DNA of 64,000 bases from an uncultured Clostridium sp. (GTDB lineage: Bacteria; Bacillota; Clostridia; Lachnospirales; Lachnospiraceae), in contig CAMNRM010000008.1 of the NCBI GenBank assembly GCA_946553025.1, forward strand, positions 1-64,000. Reading direction: 5' to 3'. Positions 52,741 to 62,430 of the stretch are shown here, one piece after another. A model generated the notes under the pieces. That model was not told the origin of the DNA, did no database searches, and worked only from the letters and a program-made list of their open reading frames with translations. The position numbers were made by a program, and so were the translations under genes. The first letter of the stretch is position 1. Every line of letters starts with the position of its first letter.

Positions 52741-54135
52741 GTGATTCATCAATTTAAAAATAATGGTTATTCCATCGTCCTTGACGTCAACAGCGGTTCG
52801 GTGCATGTGGCTGATCCGGTGATGTACGATGTTATTTCCGTTCTGGCAAAACGGGTTGAAGATATGGACAGGCCCAGGCCGCTTTCGGATAAGGAGAGAG
52901 GGCTGGTAAAGGACGAGCTTTCCGGAAGGTATTCCCGGGAGGAGATAGAGGAGGTTCTTGGGGAGGTTCAGGAACTGATTGATCAGGGGCAGCTTTTTGC
53001 CAAGGATATTTACAAGGATTTTGTTGTGGACTTTAAGGAGAGAAAAACCGTGGTCAAGGCGCTCTGCCTTCATATTGCCCATGACTGCAACTTAGCCTGC
53101 CGCTACTGCTTTGCCGAGGAAGGGGAGTATCACGGACGGCGGGCGCTGATGAGTGCGGAGGTCGGGAAGAAGGCCCTGGATTTTCTGATTGCCCATTCGG
53201 GAAACCGCAGAAACCTTGAAGTGGATTTTTTCGGCGGGGAACCGCTGATGAACTGGGATGTGGTCAAAGAACTTGTGCGCTATGGGCGAGAGCAGGAGAA
53301 GCGTTTTGACAAACATTTCCGCTTTACCCTGACGACGAACGGCGTACTGCTTAATGACGAGGTGATGGAGTTCTGCAACCGGGAGATGGCAAATGTCGTG
53401 CTGAGTCTGGACGGGCGAAAAGAGGTTAATGACCAGATGCGGCCTTTCAGGAACGGAAAAGGAAGCTATGATTTGATCGTTCCGAAATTTCAGAGGTTTG
53501 CCGAGAGCAGAAACCAGACAAACTATTATGTGCGAGGAACATTTACGCATCATCACCTGGATTTTGCCGAGGATGCCCTTCATTTTGCGGATCTGGGTTT
53601 TCGGCAGATGTCGATTGAGCCGGTGGTTGCGCCCAAGGAAGAACCCTATGCCATCCGGGAAGAAGATCTTCCGGAGATTTTTGACCAGTACGATAAGCTG
53701 GCAAAAGCCTATATTCAGCGGGAGAAAGAGGGAAGAGGGTTTAACTTTTTCCACTTTATGCTGGACTTAAACGCCGGGCCCTGCGTGGCAAAAAGGCTTT
53801 CCGGCTGCGGCTCCGGCACAGAATATCTGGCGGTTACGCCCTGGGGGGATTTATATCCCTGCCATCAGTTCGTCGGGCAGGAAAATTTCCTTCTGGGCAA
53901 TGTCGATGAGGGCGTGACCAATACCGCCGTGCGGGATGAATTTAAGTTCTGCAATGTCTATGCCAAGGAAAAATGCAGGGATTGTTTTGCGCGTTTTTAC
54001 TGCAGCGGCGGCTGTGCGGCGAATTCCTATAACTTCCACGGGACGATCCGGGATGCCTACGATATCGGGTGTGCGATGCAGAAGAAGAGGATCGAGTGCG
54101 CGATAATGATAAAAGCAGCGTTGTCTGAAGAATAA
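52741..54135 (+). CDS. scfB: Radical SAM/SPASM thioether-forming SCIFF maturase
   Basis: HDCNLACRYCFAEEGEYHG (CxxxCxxC), VDFFGGEPLMNW, C-terminal SPASM-type cysteines CKVY-like ...CRDCFARFYCSGGCAANSYN; TTG or GTG start. Confidence 0.95.
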   Translation: MIHQFKNNGYSIVLDVNSGSVHVADPVMYDVISVLAKRVEDMDRPRPLSDKERGLVKDELSGRYSREEIEEVLGEVQELIDQGQLFAKDIYKDFVVDFKERKTVVKALCLHIAHDCNLACRYCFAEEGEYHGRRALMSAEVGKKALDFLIAHSGNRRNLEVDFFGGEPLMNWDVVKELVRYGREQEKRFDKHFRFTLTTNGVLLNDEVMEFCNREMANVVLSLDGRKEVNDQMRPFRNGKGSYDLIVPKFQRFAESRNQTNYYVRGTFTHHHLDFAEDALHFADLGFRQMSIEPVVAPKEEPYAIREEDLPEIFDQYDKLAKAYIQREKEGRGFNFFHFMLDLNAGPCVAKRLSGCGSGTEYLAVTPWGDLYPCHQFVGQENFLLGNVDEGVTNTAVRDEFKFCNVYAKEKCRDCFARFYCSGGCAANSYNFHGTIRDAYDIGCAMQKKRIECAIMIKAALSEE

Positions 54136-54158
54136 GAAAGAAGAAGAGGAGAAAGATC

Positions 54159-56348
54159 ATGAAAAGCAGTAAGGGAAAGGGCTTTTTGGCCTTGCTGGTC
54201 ATTGTGCTGGTCGTGGCCCTGTTTGGCTGGTTCGGCTACGACAGCATGGATGACATTAAGCTGGGCCTGGATTTGGCCGGCGGCGTAAGTATTACTTACC
54301 AGGCCGTGGATGCCAATCCTACGGCAGAACAGATGTCGGATACGATTTACAAGCTTCAGCAGAGAGTGCAGAATTACAGCATGGAGTCAGAGGTGTACCA
54401 GGAGGGCTCCGACCGGATTAATATCGATATTCCGGGAGTTTCGGATGCCAACTCCATTTTGGAGGAACTGGGAAAACCGGGTTCTCTGTTGTTTATGGAC
54501 GAGAGCGGGCAGGTGCTGATGACCGGCGATATGGTTGCCAGCGCAAAGGCCGGGATGTATGATCAGAACGGCACACAGTACGTCGTTCAGCTTACTTTAA
54601 CCGATGAAGGCGCAAAGACCTTTGCCGAGATCACCGCGGCAAATATCGGAAAGCGCATTGCCATTATCTATGATAATGCCGTGGCTTCCGCGCCCGTGGT
54701 TCAGTCGGCAATCACCGGCGGACAGTGTGAGATTACCGGGATGCAGACCTTTGAAGACGCAGAAAACCTGGCTTCGACCATCCGTATCGGTTCCCTGTCG
54801 CTGGAACTGCAGGAACTGCGTTCCAATGTTGTCGGGGCAAAACTCGGACAGGAGGCGATTTCGACCAGCTTAAAGGCCGGTGCTATCGGCTTTGGCATTG
54901 TGGTTGTCTTTATGATTGCCGTTTACCTGATTCCCGGTCTGGCGGCTGCTATTGCTTTAGCGCTCTATGTAGGGGTGATTTTAGTTCTTTTGTCCGCGTT
55001 TGAGATTACGCTCACCCTTCCCGGCGTGGCAGGTATCATCCTGTCCATCGGTATGGCGGTGGATGCCAATGTTATTATCTTTACCCGTATTAAGGAAGAA
55101 ATCGGCTACGGAAAAACCGTAAAATCCGCAATCAAGAGCGGCTTTAACAAGGCGCTGTCCGCCATCGTTGACGGCAATGTGACCACCTTAATTGCCGCAG
55201 TTGTGCTTTACTGGAGAGGTTCCGGTTCGGTCAAGGGATTTGCGGCTACCCTGGCTTTAGGTATTGTTTTATCGATGTTTACGGCTCTGGTGATTACCAA
55301 GGGTGCATTAACCGCCCTTTATAATCTGGGCTTTGAGGATGCAAAGTTTTACGGTGTCCGCAAGGAAAAGGAACCCCGGAATTTCCTGGGAAAGAGAAAG
55401 GCATTCTTTGCCTTCTCCCTGGCTGTGATTGTCGCCGGATTTATCTTTATGGGTGTGAATAATGCATCCACCGGCTATGTGTTGAATTACAGCCTGGACT
55501 TTATGGGCGGAACCTCCACCAATGTTACCTTTAATGAAGATATGAGCCTGGAGAGAATTTCCAGTGAAGTCGTTCCGGTTATCGAGGGCGTGACAAAGGA
55601 TGCGGGAACCCAGACCCAGAAGGTTGCCGGAACCAATGAGGTGATTATTAAGACCAGGACGCTGACCGTAGAAGAGCGTCAGGCGATGAACGATGCCCTG
55701 GTGGAAAAATTCGGTGTTGAAGAAGATAAGATCACCGCAGAGAGCATTTCCGCGGCGGTGAGCAATGAGATGAAGCAGGATGCCGTTATCGCGGTCGTGA
55801 TTGCCACCATCTGTATGCTGGTTTATATCTGGTTCAGGTTCAGCGATGTGAAGTTTGCGGCAAGTGCGGTTTTAGCCCTTCTCCACGATGTGCTGGTTGT
55901 GCTTACCTTCTATGCCATCTTTAAGTGGTCTGTGGGTTCAACCTTTATCGCCTGTATGCTGACGATTGTGGGTTATTCCATCAATGCCACCATCGTTATC
56001 TTCGACCGTATCCGTGAGAATTTAAAGGAAACGGGAGGAAAGGTCGATCTGGCCCAGGTGGTGAATGCAAGTATCACCCAGACCTTTACCCGGAGCATTA
56101 ATACTTCACTGACGACCTTTATCATGGTTTTCGTACTCTTTATTATGGGTGTTTCTTCTATCCGCGAGTTTGCCCTGCCGCTGATGGCGGGTATTATCTT
56201 CGGAACCTATTCTTCGGTGTGCATTACCGGAGGTCTGTGGTATGTGATGACCATGTACAAGCAAAAGAAAGTTGCCGAGGAAAAAGCCGCACAGAAAGCT
56301 GCCGAAAAGGATAAGAAGGCAGAAAAGAAGACGGAGAAAAAGGCATAG
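54159..56348 (+). CDS. secDF: Fused protein translocase subunit SecD-SecF
   Basis: LGLDLAGGVSITYQA; GVAGIILSIGMAVDANVIIFTRIKEEI; FMGGTSTNVTF; IVGYSINATIVIFDRIRENL. Confidence 0.96.
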   Translation: MKSSKGKGFLALLVIVLVVALFGWFGYDSMDDIKLGLDLAGGVSITYQAVDANPTAEQMSDTIYKLQQRVQNYSMESEVYQEGSDRINIDIPGVSDANSILEELGKPGSLLFMDESGQVLMTGDMVASAKAGMYDQNGTQYVVQLTLTDEGAKTFAEITAANIGKRIAIIYDNAVASAPVVQSAITGGQCEITGMQTFEDAENLASTIRIGSLSLELQELRSNVVGAKLGQEAISTSLKAGAIGFGIVVVFMIAVYLIPGLAAAIALALYVGVILVLLSAFEITLTLPGVAGIILSIGMAVDANVIIFTRIKEEIGYGKTVKSAIKSGFNKALSAIVDGNVTTLIAAVVLYWRGSGSVKGFAATLALGIVLSMFTALVITKGALTALYNLGFEDAKFYGVRKEKEPRNFLGKRKAFFAFSLAVIVAGFIFMGVNNASTGYVLNYSLDFMGGTSTNVTFNEDMSLERISSEVVPVIEGVTKDAGTQTQKVAGTNEVIIKTRTLTVEERQAMNDALVEKFGVEEDKITAESISAAVSNEMKQDAVIAVVIATICMLVYIWFRFSDVKFAASAVLALLHDVLVVLTFYAIFKWSVGSTFIACMLTIVGYSINATIVIFDRIRENLKETGGKVDLAQVVNASITQTFTRSINTSLTTFIMVFVLFIMGVSSIREFALPLMAGIIFGTYSSVCITGGLWYVMTMYKQKKVAEEKAAQKAAEKDKKAEKKTEKKA

Positions 56349-56349
56349 C

Positions 56350-57483
56350 ATGATGGAATATCGAATTTTAGCAAAGGACGGGCGGGCAAAGCGGGCAGAA
56401 TTAAAAACCGTCCACGGCACCGTCCAGACCCCTTTGTTTATGAATGTAGGCACGGTGGCCGCCATTAAAGGGGCGGTTTCCACCGACGACCTGAAAGAGA
56501 TTAAGACCCAGGTGGAACTGTCCAACACCTATCATCTCCATGTGCGCACAGGCGATAAGCTGATTAAGCAGTTTGGCGGGCTTCACCGGTTTATGCACTG
56601 GGATCGCCCGATTCTTACCGATTCCGGCGGCTTTCAGGTTTTTTCCCTTGCGGGTCTTAGAAAGATTAAAGAAGAAGGCGTAACCTTCCAGTCCCACATC
56701 GACGGGCACAGAATCTTTATGGGGCCGGAGGAGAGTATGCAGATTCAGTCGAACCTTGCCTCCACCATTGCCATGGCCTTTGACGAATGTCCGCCAAGCC
56801 ATGCCGAGTATGGCTACATCAAGCAGAGTGTGGAAAGGACGACGAGATGGCTGAAGCGCTGCCAGGACGAGATGGCAAGGTTAAACCGGCTTCCGGATAC
56901 GATTAATAAAGAACAGCTCCTGTTCGGCATTAACCAGGGCGGGGTGGTGGATGAGATCCGCACGAATCATGCCAGGCAGATCTCAGAGATGAACTTGGAC
57001 GGCTACGCCATCGGCGGTCTGGCTGTCGGGGAAACACACGAGGAGATGTACCACATCCTGGATGTTACCGTGCCGTTTCTGCCGGAGAATAAACCCACAT
57101 ATTTAATGGGGGTGGGAACGCCGGTAAATATTTTAGAAGCCGTGGATCGGGGCGTGGATTTCTTTGACTGTGTCTATCCTTCAAGGAACGGACGCCACAG
57201 CCATGTGTATACGAACCATGGAAAATTAAATTTGATGAACCAGAAATATGAATTGGATGATCGCCCCATCGAGGAGGGCTGTCAATGTCCCGCCTGCCGT
57301 TCCTACAGCAGGGCCTATATCCGCCATCTGTTTAAGGCAAAAGAGATGCTGGGAATGCGATTGTGCGTCTTGCATAATTTATATTTTTATAATACAATGA
57401 TGGAAGAGATTCGCCAGGCGATTGAAGAGCACCGCTACAGCGAATACAAAAAAGCAAAGATTGCCGGGATGACGGCAGAGTAA
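56350..57483 (+). CDS. tgt: Queuine tRNA-ribosyltransferase
   Basis: SNTYHLHVRTG; ILTDSGGFQVFSLAGLRKIKEEGVTFQSHIDG; GINQGGVVDEIRT; GGLAVGE; CQCPACRSYSRAYIRHL; start ATG 56350. Confidence 0.97.
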   Translation: MMEYRILAKDGRAKRAELKTVHGTVQTPLFMNVGTVAAIKGAVSTDDLKEIKTQVELSNTYHLHVRTGDKLIKQFGGLHRFMHWDRPILTDSGGFQVFSLAGLRKIKEEGVTFQSHIDGHRIFMGPEESMQIQSNLASTIAMAFDECPPSHAEYGYIKQSVERTTRWLKRCQDEMARLNRLPDTINKEQLLFGINQGGVVDEIRTNHARQISEMNLDGYAIGGLAVGETHEEMYHILDVTVPFLPENKPTYLMGVGTPVNILEAVDRGVDFFDCVYPSRNGRHSHVYTNHGKLNLMNQKYELDDRPIEEGCQCPACRSYSRAYIRHLFKAKEMLGMRLCVLHNLYFYNTMMEEIRQAIEEHRYSEYKKAKIAGMTAE

Positions 57484-57563
57484 GCCGCAGGCATCTGCCC
57501 GGATATCCCCGTAAGGATGATGCCGGACAGTGTGTCAGGCAGGAAAGAGAAAGGAAGAGAAGC

Positions 57564-57839
57564 ATGTTTGGAGGCCCTATTGGTTGGATTCTGTATTTTG
57601 TATTTTTGTTTGGCTTAATGTATTTTATCGCATTTCGCCCGCAGAAAAAGGAAAAGAAAAGACATGAAGAACTGATGGCCAGCATAGCCGTAGGCGATAC
57701 GGTGCTGACCAGCAGCGGATTTTACGGTGTAATTATTGATATGACGGATGATACCGTAATTGTAGAGTTCGGAAGCAATAAGAACTGCCGGATTCCCATG
57801 CAGAAAAATGCAATCGTTCAGGTAGAAAAACCGGAATAG
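57564..57839 (+). CDS. yajC: Preprotein translocase subunit YajC
   Basis: FVFLFGLMYFIAFRPQKKEKKRHEELMASIAVGDTVLTSSGFYGVIIDMTDDTVIVEFG. Confidence 0.95.
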   Translation: MFGGPIGWILYFVFLFGLMYFIAFRPQKKEKKRHEELMASIAVGDTVLTSSGFYGVIIDMTDDTVIVEFGSNKNCRIPMQKNAIVQVEKPE

Positions 57840-57887
57840 GAAAAGGACAGGGTTTACCGTGAAGGCATCAGAGCGGTAAAGGACAGG

Positions 57888-57923
57888 GACTGCGGGCAGG
57901 AACAGGTTGCCGGCAGTCTTTTT
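57888..57923 (+). terminator. Intrinsic terminator
   Basis: gactgcgggca...tgccggcagtc followed by ttttt. Confidence 0.7.
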
Positions 57924-57955
57924 GGCTTTATTTCGTTTTAAGGAGAGGAAAGCAT

Positions 57956-58570
57956 ATGATTAAAAATATTGTCTTTGATATGGGAAAGGTTCTGGTGGAC
58001 TATGTGGCCGACGCGGTGTGCCGCCATTATATGACGGACGAGAAGGAAATCCGGGAAGTCTGCACCAGTGTGTTTATCTCGCCGGAGTGGGTGTTTCTGG
58101 ATATGGGAGTAATGGAGGAGGAGGACGCCTTACAGAGGATGAAGGCCCGCCTGGAAACGCCCCACGCCAAGGAGATGGCCGAGCTGTGCTTTTGGCACTG
58201 GCACGAATATAATATGTGGGCGATGGAAGGGATGGAAGAACTGATTAAAAATCTGCACAGCCGGGGTTATGGGATTTACCTCTGCTCGAATGCTTCCGTG
58301 CGCCTCTTAACCTGTTATAAGCAGTTAATTCCCGGCATAGAATATTTTGACGGGGTTTTATTTTCCGCGGAGGAAGGCTGTATGAAGCCGCAGAAGGAGA
58401 TCTATGAACGGCTGTTTGCGCGGTTTGGGCTTAAGGCGGAAGAATGTTATTTTATTGACGATCAGCCGCTGAATATCCGGGGTGCCGAAAGCTGCGGGAT
58501 GAAGGGCTGGGTGTATGACGGCGATCGGAAAAAGCTTATGGAAAAACTGGAAGAAGTGCTGGAAGGATAA
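57956..58570 (+). CDS. HAD-superfamily hydrolase
   Basis: IKNIVFDMGKVLVDY; LCSNAS; KPQKEIYERLFARFGLKAEECYFIDDQPLNIRGAESCGMKG. Confidence 0.93.
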   Translation: MIKNIVFDMGKVLVDYVADAVCRHYMTDEKEIREVCTSVFISPEWVFLDMGVMEEEDALQRMKARLETPHAKEMAELCFWHWHEYNMWAMEGMEELIKNLHSRGYGIYLCSNASVRLLTCYKQLIPGIEYFDGVLFSAEEGCMKPQKEIYERLFARFGLKAEECYFIDDQPLNIRGAESCGMKGWVYDGDRKKLMEKLEEVLEG

Positions 58571-58642
58571 GACGGGCTGAAAATACAGGGACAGGAAGGC
58601 AAAGGGATGCGAAGAAGGAAAAACGAAGATTCGGAGGGTGTT

Positions 58643-59668
58643 ATGGAAGAAAAAGAGTTCCGCAATAAAATAACATGTTTCAGCTTTTTCTTCAGTGTCC
58701 TTGTAATCTGGGCACATTCCTATAACGGAGAGCTTTTTCTGGGAAAGACGCATCAGGGGAAAACGGTGCTGGAAGCGGAGAGGCTTTTGGGAGATGTGGT
58801 CGGGCAGATGGCTGTGCCGGGATTTTTTCTTCTCTCGGCCTACTTGTTTTACCGGAATTTTCACTGGAGGAAGCTTCTTGGCAAGTGGAAATCCCGGGCC
58901 TGGAGTGTGCTTGTGCCGTATTTTCTCTGGAACGGGCTGTATTATTTCGGTTATCTTGTCGGCAGCCGCCTGCCTCTGGTTTCCCGGGCTATCGGTAAAG
59001 GCGTGATTCCTTTTACCTTCGATGCCCTGCTGGACGCTCTGCTGAATTACCGCTATCTCCACACCTTCTGGTACATGCATCAGCTGATCCTTCTGCTTTT
59101 GCTTGCGCCGCTGCTTTACCTGCTGCTGAAGCGTTTCTGGAGCGGACTCATGGTTTTGCTCTCCCTGTTTATCGTGATATGGACGGCGTGGGATCTTCTT
59201 CCCTGGCTGAATGAAGACGCCCTCTTTTATTACGGGACAGGTGCGTTTCTGGCACTTCACGGAAGGCAGTTAGAGCAGGAAGAAAACGTAAGGCGTCGGA
59301 TCGCAGGTACAGGGATGATCGTTATGGCTCTGGTCAATCTGTATCTCGGCAGAAAATATTATGCGCCCGGGGCGACGGTGCTTGGCCGTCTGTTCATGCC
59401 CCTGGGACTCTGGGGAGTTATCCGTGCGGATGTACTGCCTTTAGCCCGGCCTTGGATGCAGTGCAACTTTTTCCTCTATGCGGTGCACTTTGCCGTTATC
59501 CGTCTGGTGAATAAGACGGCGGCAATGTTTATGCCAAAGACGGCGGCAGTTCCCCTTGGATTTTATCTTTTTATGCCTGTGATTGCGGTGGCGGCAAGCT
59601 ACGGGGCGGCAGTGGTGCTGAAAAAGCGCACTCCCGTGCTGTGGAGGGCGCTTAATGGCGGGCGGTAA
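58643..59668 (+). CDS. Acyltransferase family 3-like membrane protein
   Basis: RNKITCFSFFFSVLVIWAHSYN; multi-TM; VPYFLWNGLYY. Confidence 0.85.
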   Translation: MEEKEFRNKITCFSFFFSVLVIWAHSYNGELFLGKTHQGKTVLEAERLLGDVVGQMAVPGFFLLSAYLFYRNFHWRKLLGKWKSRAWSVLVPYFLWNGLYYFGYLVGSRLPLVSRAIGKGVIPFTFDALLDALLNYRYLHTFWYMHQLILLLLLAPLLYLLLKRFWSGLMVLLSLFIVIWTAWDLLPWLNEDALFYYGTGAFLALHGRQLEQEENVRRRIAGTGMIVMALVNLYLGRKYYAPGATVLGRLFMPLGLWGVIRADVLPLARPWMQCNFFLYAVHFAVIRLVNKTAAMFMPKTAAVPLGFYLFMPVIAVAASYGAAVVLKKRTPVLWRALNGGR

Positions 59669-59697
59669 AGTTGGGTCGTGCACAGGAAATAATCGAT

Positions 59698-60561
59698 TCA
59701 GGCATTGCTTTCCCAGCGCCCGGAAGCGCCGCAGGGAAGCACCAGGCCGTTGGAGGATACCGGAAGACCTACCTCGTCGGCACTGACCTGCCCGCGGTAT
59801 CGCTTCAGTTCGGTTGCTAAAAGATAAGAAAGAACCGAAGGGGCAAGTCCCGTGGTGTAGGAGTTAATTAAAAAAAACAGCGGGTCATCGGACAATAAGC
59901 GGCTGCAGAGTTTAACCAGGCCGTGGATATTGTCTTCAATCTTCCAGATCTCCCCTTTGGGTCCCCGGCCATAGGAGGGAGGGTCCATAATGATGGCGTC
60001 ATAGGTTTTTTCGCGCCGGATTTCCCTCTCCGCGAATTTCACACAGTCGTCAACAATCCAGCGAACAGGTGCATCTTCCAGGCCGCTGGATTTTGCGTTT
60101 TCCTTTGCCCAGTTTACCATGCCCTTGGAAGCATCGACATGGGTAACGGCGGCTCCGGCAGCGGCAGCGGCAAGCGTAGCGCCTCCGGTGTAGGCAAAGA
60201 GGTTTAAGACCTTGATTTCCCGCCCTGCGTGTTTGATTTTCTCGCTGAACCAGTCCCAGTTTGCCGCCTGTTCCGGGAAAAGACCGGTGTGCTTGAAGCT
60301 GAAGGGCTTGAGGTTAAAGGTCAGGCTTTTATACCGGATGGACCACTGCTCGGGCAAATCAAAAAACTCCCATTCCCCGCCGCCCTTGCTGCTGCGGTGA
60401 TAGTGGCCGTTGGGATGTTTCCAGCCGGCGTCTTTTTTCTCTGTATCCCAGATAATCTGCGGGTCCGGACGGATTAACCGGTATTTTCCCCATCGTTCCA
60501 GTTTTTCTCCTCTGGAGCAGTCGATAACCTCATAATCCACCCATCCGTTGGCTTTCCACAT
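59698..60561 (-). CDS. Class I SAM-dependent rRNA-type methyltransferase
   Basis: IKVLNLFAYTGGATLAAAAAGAAVTHVDASKGMVNWAKENAKSSGL; YDAIIMDPPSYGRGPKGE; start at MWKANGW. Confidence 0.9.
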   Translation of the reverse strand: MWKANGWVDYEVIDCSRGEKLERWGKYRLIRPDPQIIWDTEKKDAGWKHPNGHYHRSSKGGGEWEFFDLPEQWSIRYKSLTFNLKPFSFKHTGLFPEQAANWDWFSEKIKHAGREIKVLNLFAYTGGATLAAAAAGAAVTHVDASKGMVNWAKENAKSSGLEDAPVRWIVDDCVKFAEREIRREKTYDAIIMDPPSYGRGPKGEIWKIEDNIHGLVKLCSRLLSDDPLFFLINSYTTGLAPSVLSYLLATELKRYRGQVSADEVGLPVSSNGLVLPCGASGRWESNA

Positions 60562-60816
60562 AAATTCAATTCCTCTCTGTTTTTGTCGTATATTCTTTAT
60601 TATAGACAAAGAAGGAAGCACGGTCAAGAAATCGTAATAAAAATGAAAAAGAAAATTTGTTGCAAGCATGGAAAAACCTTGCTAAAATTTCCTGTATATA
60701 GTAATATTGCCATAGACTGCCGGAACCTTGGGCAGCCGGGATGGAAATCTACAGAAAAACACAGAAGATTTGTGTAAAAAACCAGGCAGAAGCCTGTGAT
60801 ACTAAAGGAGCGTAAG

Positions 60817-62181
60817 ATGGAATATAAGAAATTAAGGATTGCCGTCCTTACAGCCGCCCTGACCCTGGGAACGGGGATTAGCGCCTTTGCTGCGGGATGG
60901 GTAAAGAACAGCACAAACGGACAGTGGCAGTATCAGGATAATGCCGGTTACATCGTAAAGAATGAATGGAGAAAAGGTGCGGACAACCAGTGGCGTTATT
61001 TAAACAGCGCCGGATTTATGGCAGTGAGCAGCTGGGTTGACGATGAGTATTATGTCAATGACGAGGGCATTATGGTTGCGGAAAACTGGCTGCAGGTAAG
61101 TGACCCGTATTCGGATAAGACGATTTGGTATTTTTTTGACAGCAAGGGAAAAGCCGTAAAGGACGGCTGGAAGAAGATTAATGAAAAGTGGTATTTCTTT
61201 GACGAACTTGGCGTGATGCAGGTCGGCTGGGTGGATGAGAACCGCTATTATGTGGATGAAAACGGCGGAATGCTTATCGGCTGGCAGAAGCTTGATCCGC
61301 CGGCGGATGTGGATTACAGCCAGGACTATGAGAATGATTATGACCCCTTTGCCTTAGCCGACCATGACGGGCAGTACTGGTATTATTTTAAGTCCACCGG
61401 GAAAAAGCTTACGCCCAAGGAGGACGGCGGCGAGAACGGGGTTGTGCGCATTGACAATGATTATTACTGCATGAACTTAGACGGTGCCTTACAGTACGGC
61501 TGGAAGAATGTTACCGGGGAAAGTTCGATTTCGGCTTATAAGTACTTCCTGCCCAGCGGCAAGATGGTTACGGGCTGGTATTCTGCCGAACCGCCCAGGG
61601 GGCTGGATAACAGTGACGGCGATGTGCACTGGTATTATTTTAACTCCCGCGGCGTGCCAAAGGCTGCCGAGAGCGATGACTACAGCACGAAGGATTTAAT
61701 GAATATCGGCGGAAAAACCTATCTTTTTGGGGTGGACGGCACACCGCTGACCGGACTTCGCAAGATTTATCTGGACGAGAATAATGCGAACTATACCTCC
61801 TATTACTTTGGCAAGAATGAAAACGAATGCTGGGCACACAAGGGCCGCCAGCAGGTAGAAGAGGATAACGGGGAAGTCAGCACCTTTTATTTTACCGATG
61901 CGGGAAGGGGCTATACCGGGGTGAAGGACGGCTACCTGTATTTTGCCGGGAAGGCGCAGAAGGCGGAAAACAGCAAGTACGAGGTGATTAACCTGCCCGG
62001 GAGCAATTACGGCGTGGTGGTGAATTCCTCCGGGAAAGTGATGAAAAACACCACGGTTAAGTTTGACGACGGAAGCAAGTATAAGACGAATGCCGCCGGA
62101 AAGGTGATTAAGATTGACGACCAGGATGTGGATAATATCACCGGAACCGATCCCAGGGAGCCAAGCTGGTACAGCGATTAA
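60817..62181 (+). CDS. Secreted cell-wall-binding repeat protein, relative of 31337..32800
   Basis: Signal peptide LRIAVLTAALTLGTGISAFAAG; repeats WKKINEKWYFFDELGVMQVGWVDENRYYVDENGGM. Confidence 0.9.
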   Translation: MEYKKLRIAVLTAALTLGTGISAFAAGWVKNSTNGQWQYQDNAGYIVKNEWRKGADNQWRYLNSAGFMAVSSWVDDEYYVNDEGIMVAENWLQVSDPYSDKTIWYFFDSKGKAVKDGWKKINEKWYFFDELGVMQVGWVDENRYYVDENGGMLIGWQKLDPPADVDYSQDYENDYDPFALADHDGQYWYYFKSTGKKLTPKEDGGENGVVRIDNDYYCMNLDGALQYGWKNVTGESSISAYKYFLPSGKMVTGWYSAEPPRGLDNSDGDVHWYYFNSRGVPKAAESDDYSTKDLMNIGGKTYLFGVDGTPLTGLRKIYLDENNANYTSYYFGKNENECWAHKGRQQVEEDNGEVSTFYFTDAGRGYTGVKDGYLYFAGKAQKAENSKYEVINLPGSNYGVVVNSSGKVMKNTTVKFDDGSKYKTNAAGKVIKIDDQDVDNITGTDPREPSWYSD

Positions 62182-62182
62182 G

Positions 62183-62222
62183 TTTGTCAAGGCTTTGTCA
62201 AAGTTTGTCAAAGTTCGTGCAA
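62183..62222 (+). promoter_or_regulatory. Phased direct repeats TTTGTCAA upstream of helicase promoter
   Basis: TTTGTCAA at 62183, 62194, 62204 and degenerate copy at 62214; spacing 11, 10, 10 bp. Confidence 0.5.
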
Positions 62223-62231
62223 AAATTTTTC

Positions 62232-62260
62232 TTGACATTTTTTCGCCGTTCTGTTATAGT
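62232..62260 (+). promoter_or_regulatory. Near-consensus sigma-A promoter of DEAD-box helicase
   Basis: TTGACA-17 bp-TATAGT. Confidence 0.85.
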
Positions 62261-62283
62261 AGACAAGCTATTTAGTGTGAAAC

Positions 62284-62332
62284 GAGAGGATGAAAGCCCT
62301 TACGTGGCGGACACCTCTCTTTTTTTGGGCTT
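62284..62332 (+). promoter_or_regulatory. Candidate leader terminator with alternative pairing
   Basis: gagagg...cctctc followed by an 8-nt T run; aagccc (62294-62299) can instead pair with gggctt (62327-62332). Confidence 0.5.
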
Positions 62333-62384
62333 ATGATGATACCTTCCATCCTTATTCCGGACAGAGCGGGAGGTGATGTTAAGC

Positions 62385-62430
62385 TTATTGTTCACATAGG
62401 CTTTGCAGCTGCGAATATGTGAACCGTAAC
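62385..62430. repeat. Full-length dyad repeat copy (ttattgttcacata...tatgtgaaccgtaac) in helicase leader
   Basis: Inverted arms with inner gcagctgc palindrome. Confidence 0.65.

Noticed and set aside
53092-53754. 220-aa minus-strand ORF
   Set aside because: Antisense to the SCIFF maturase radical SAM gene.
58358-59260. 300-aa minus-strand ORF
   Set aside because: Spans antisense of the HAD and acyltransferase genes; no recognisable motifs.
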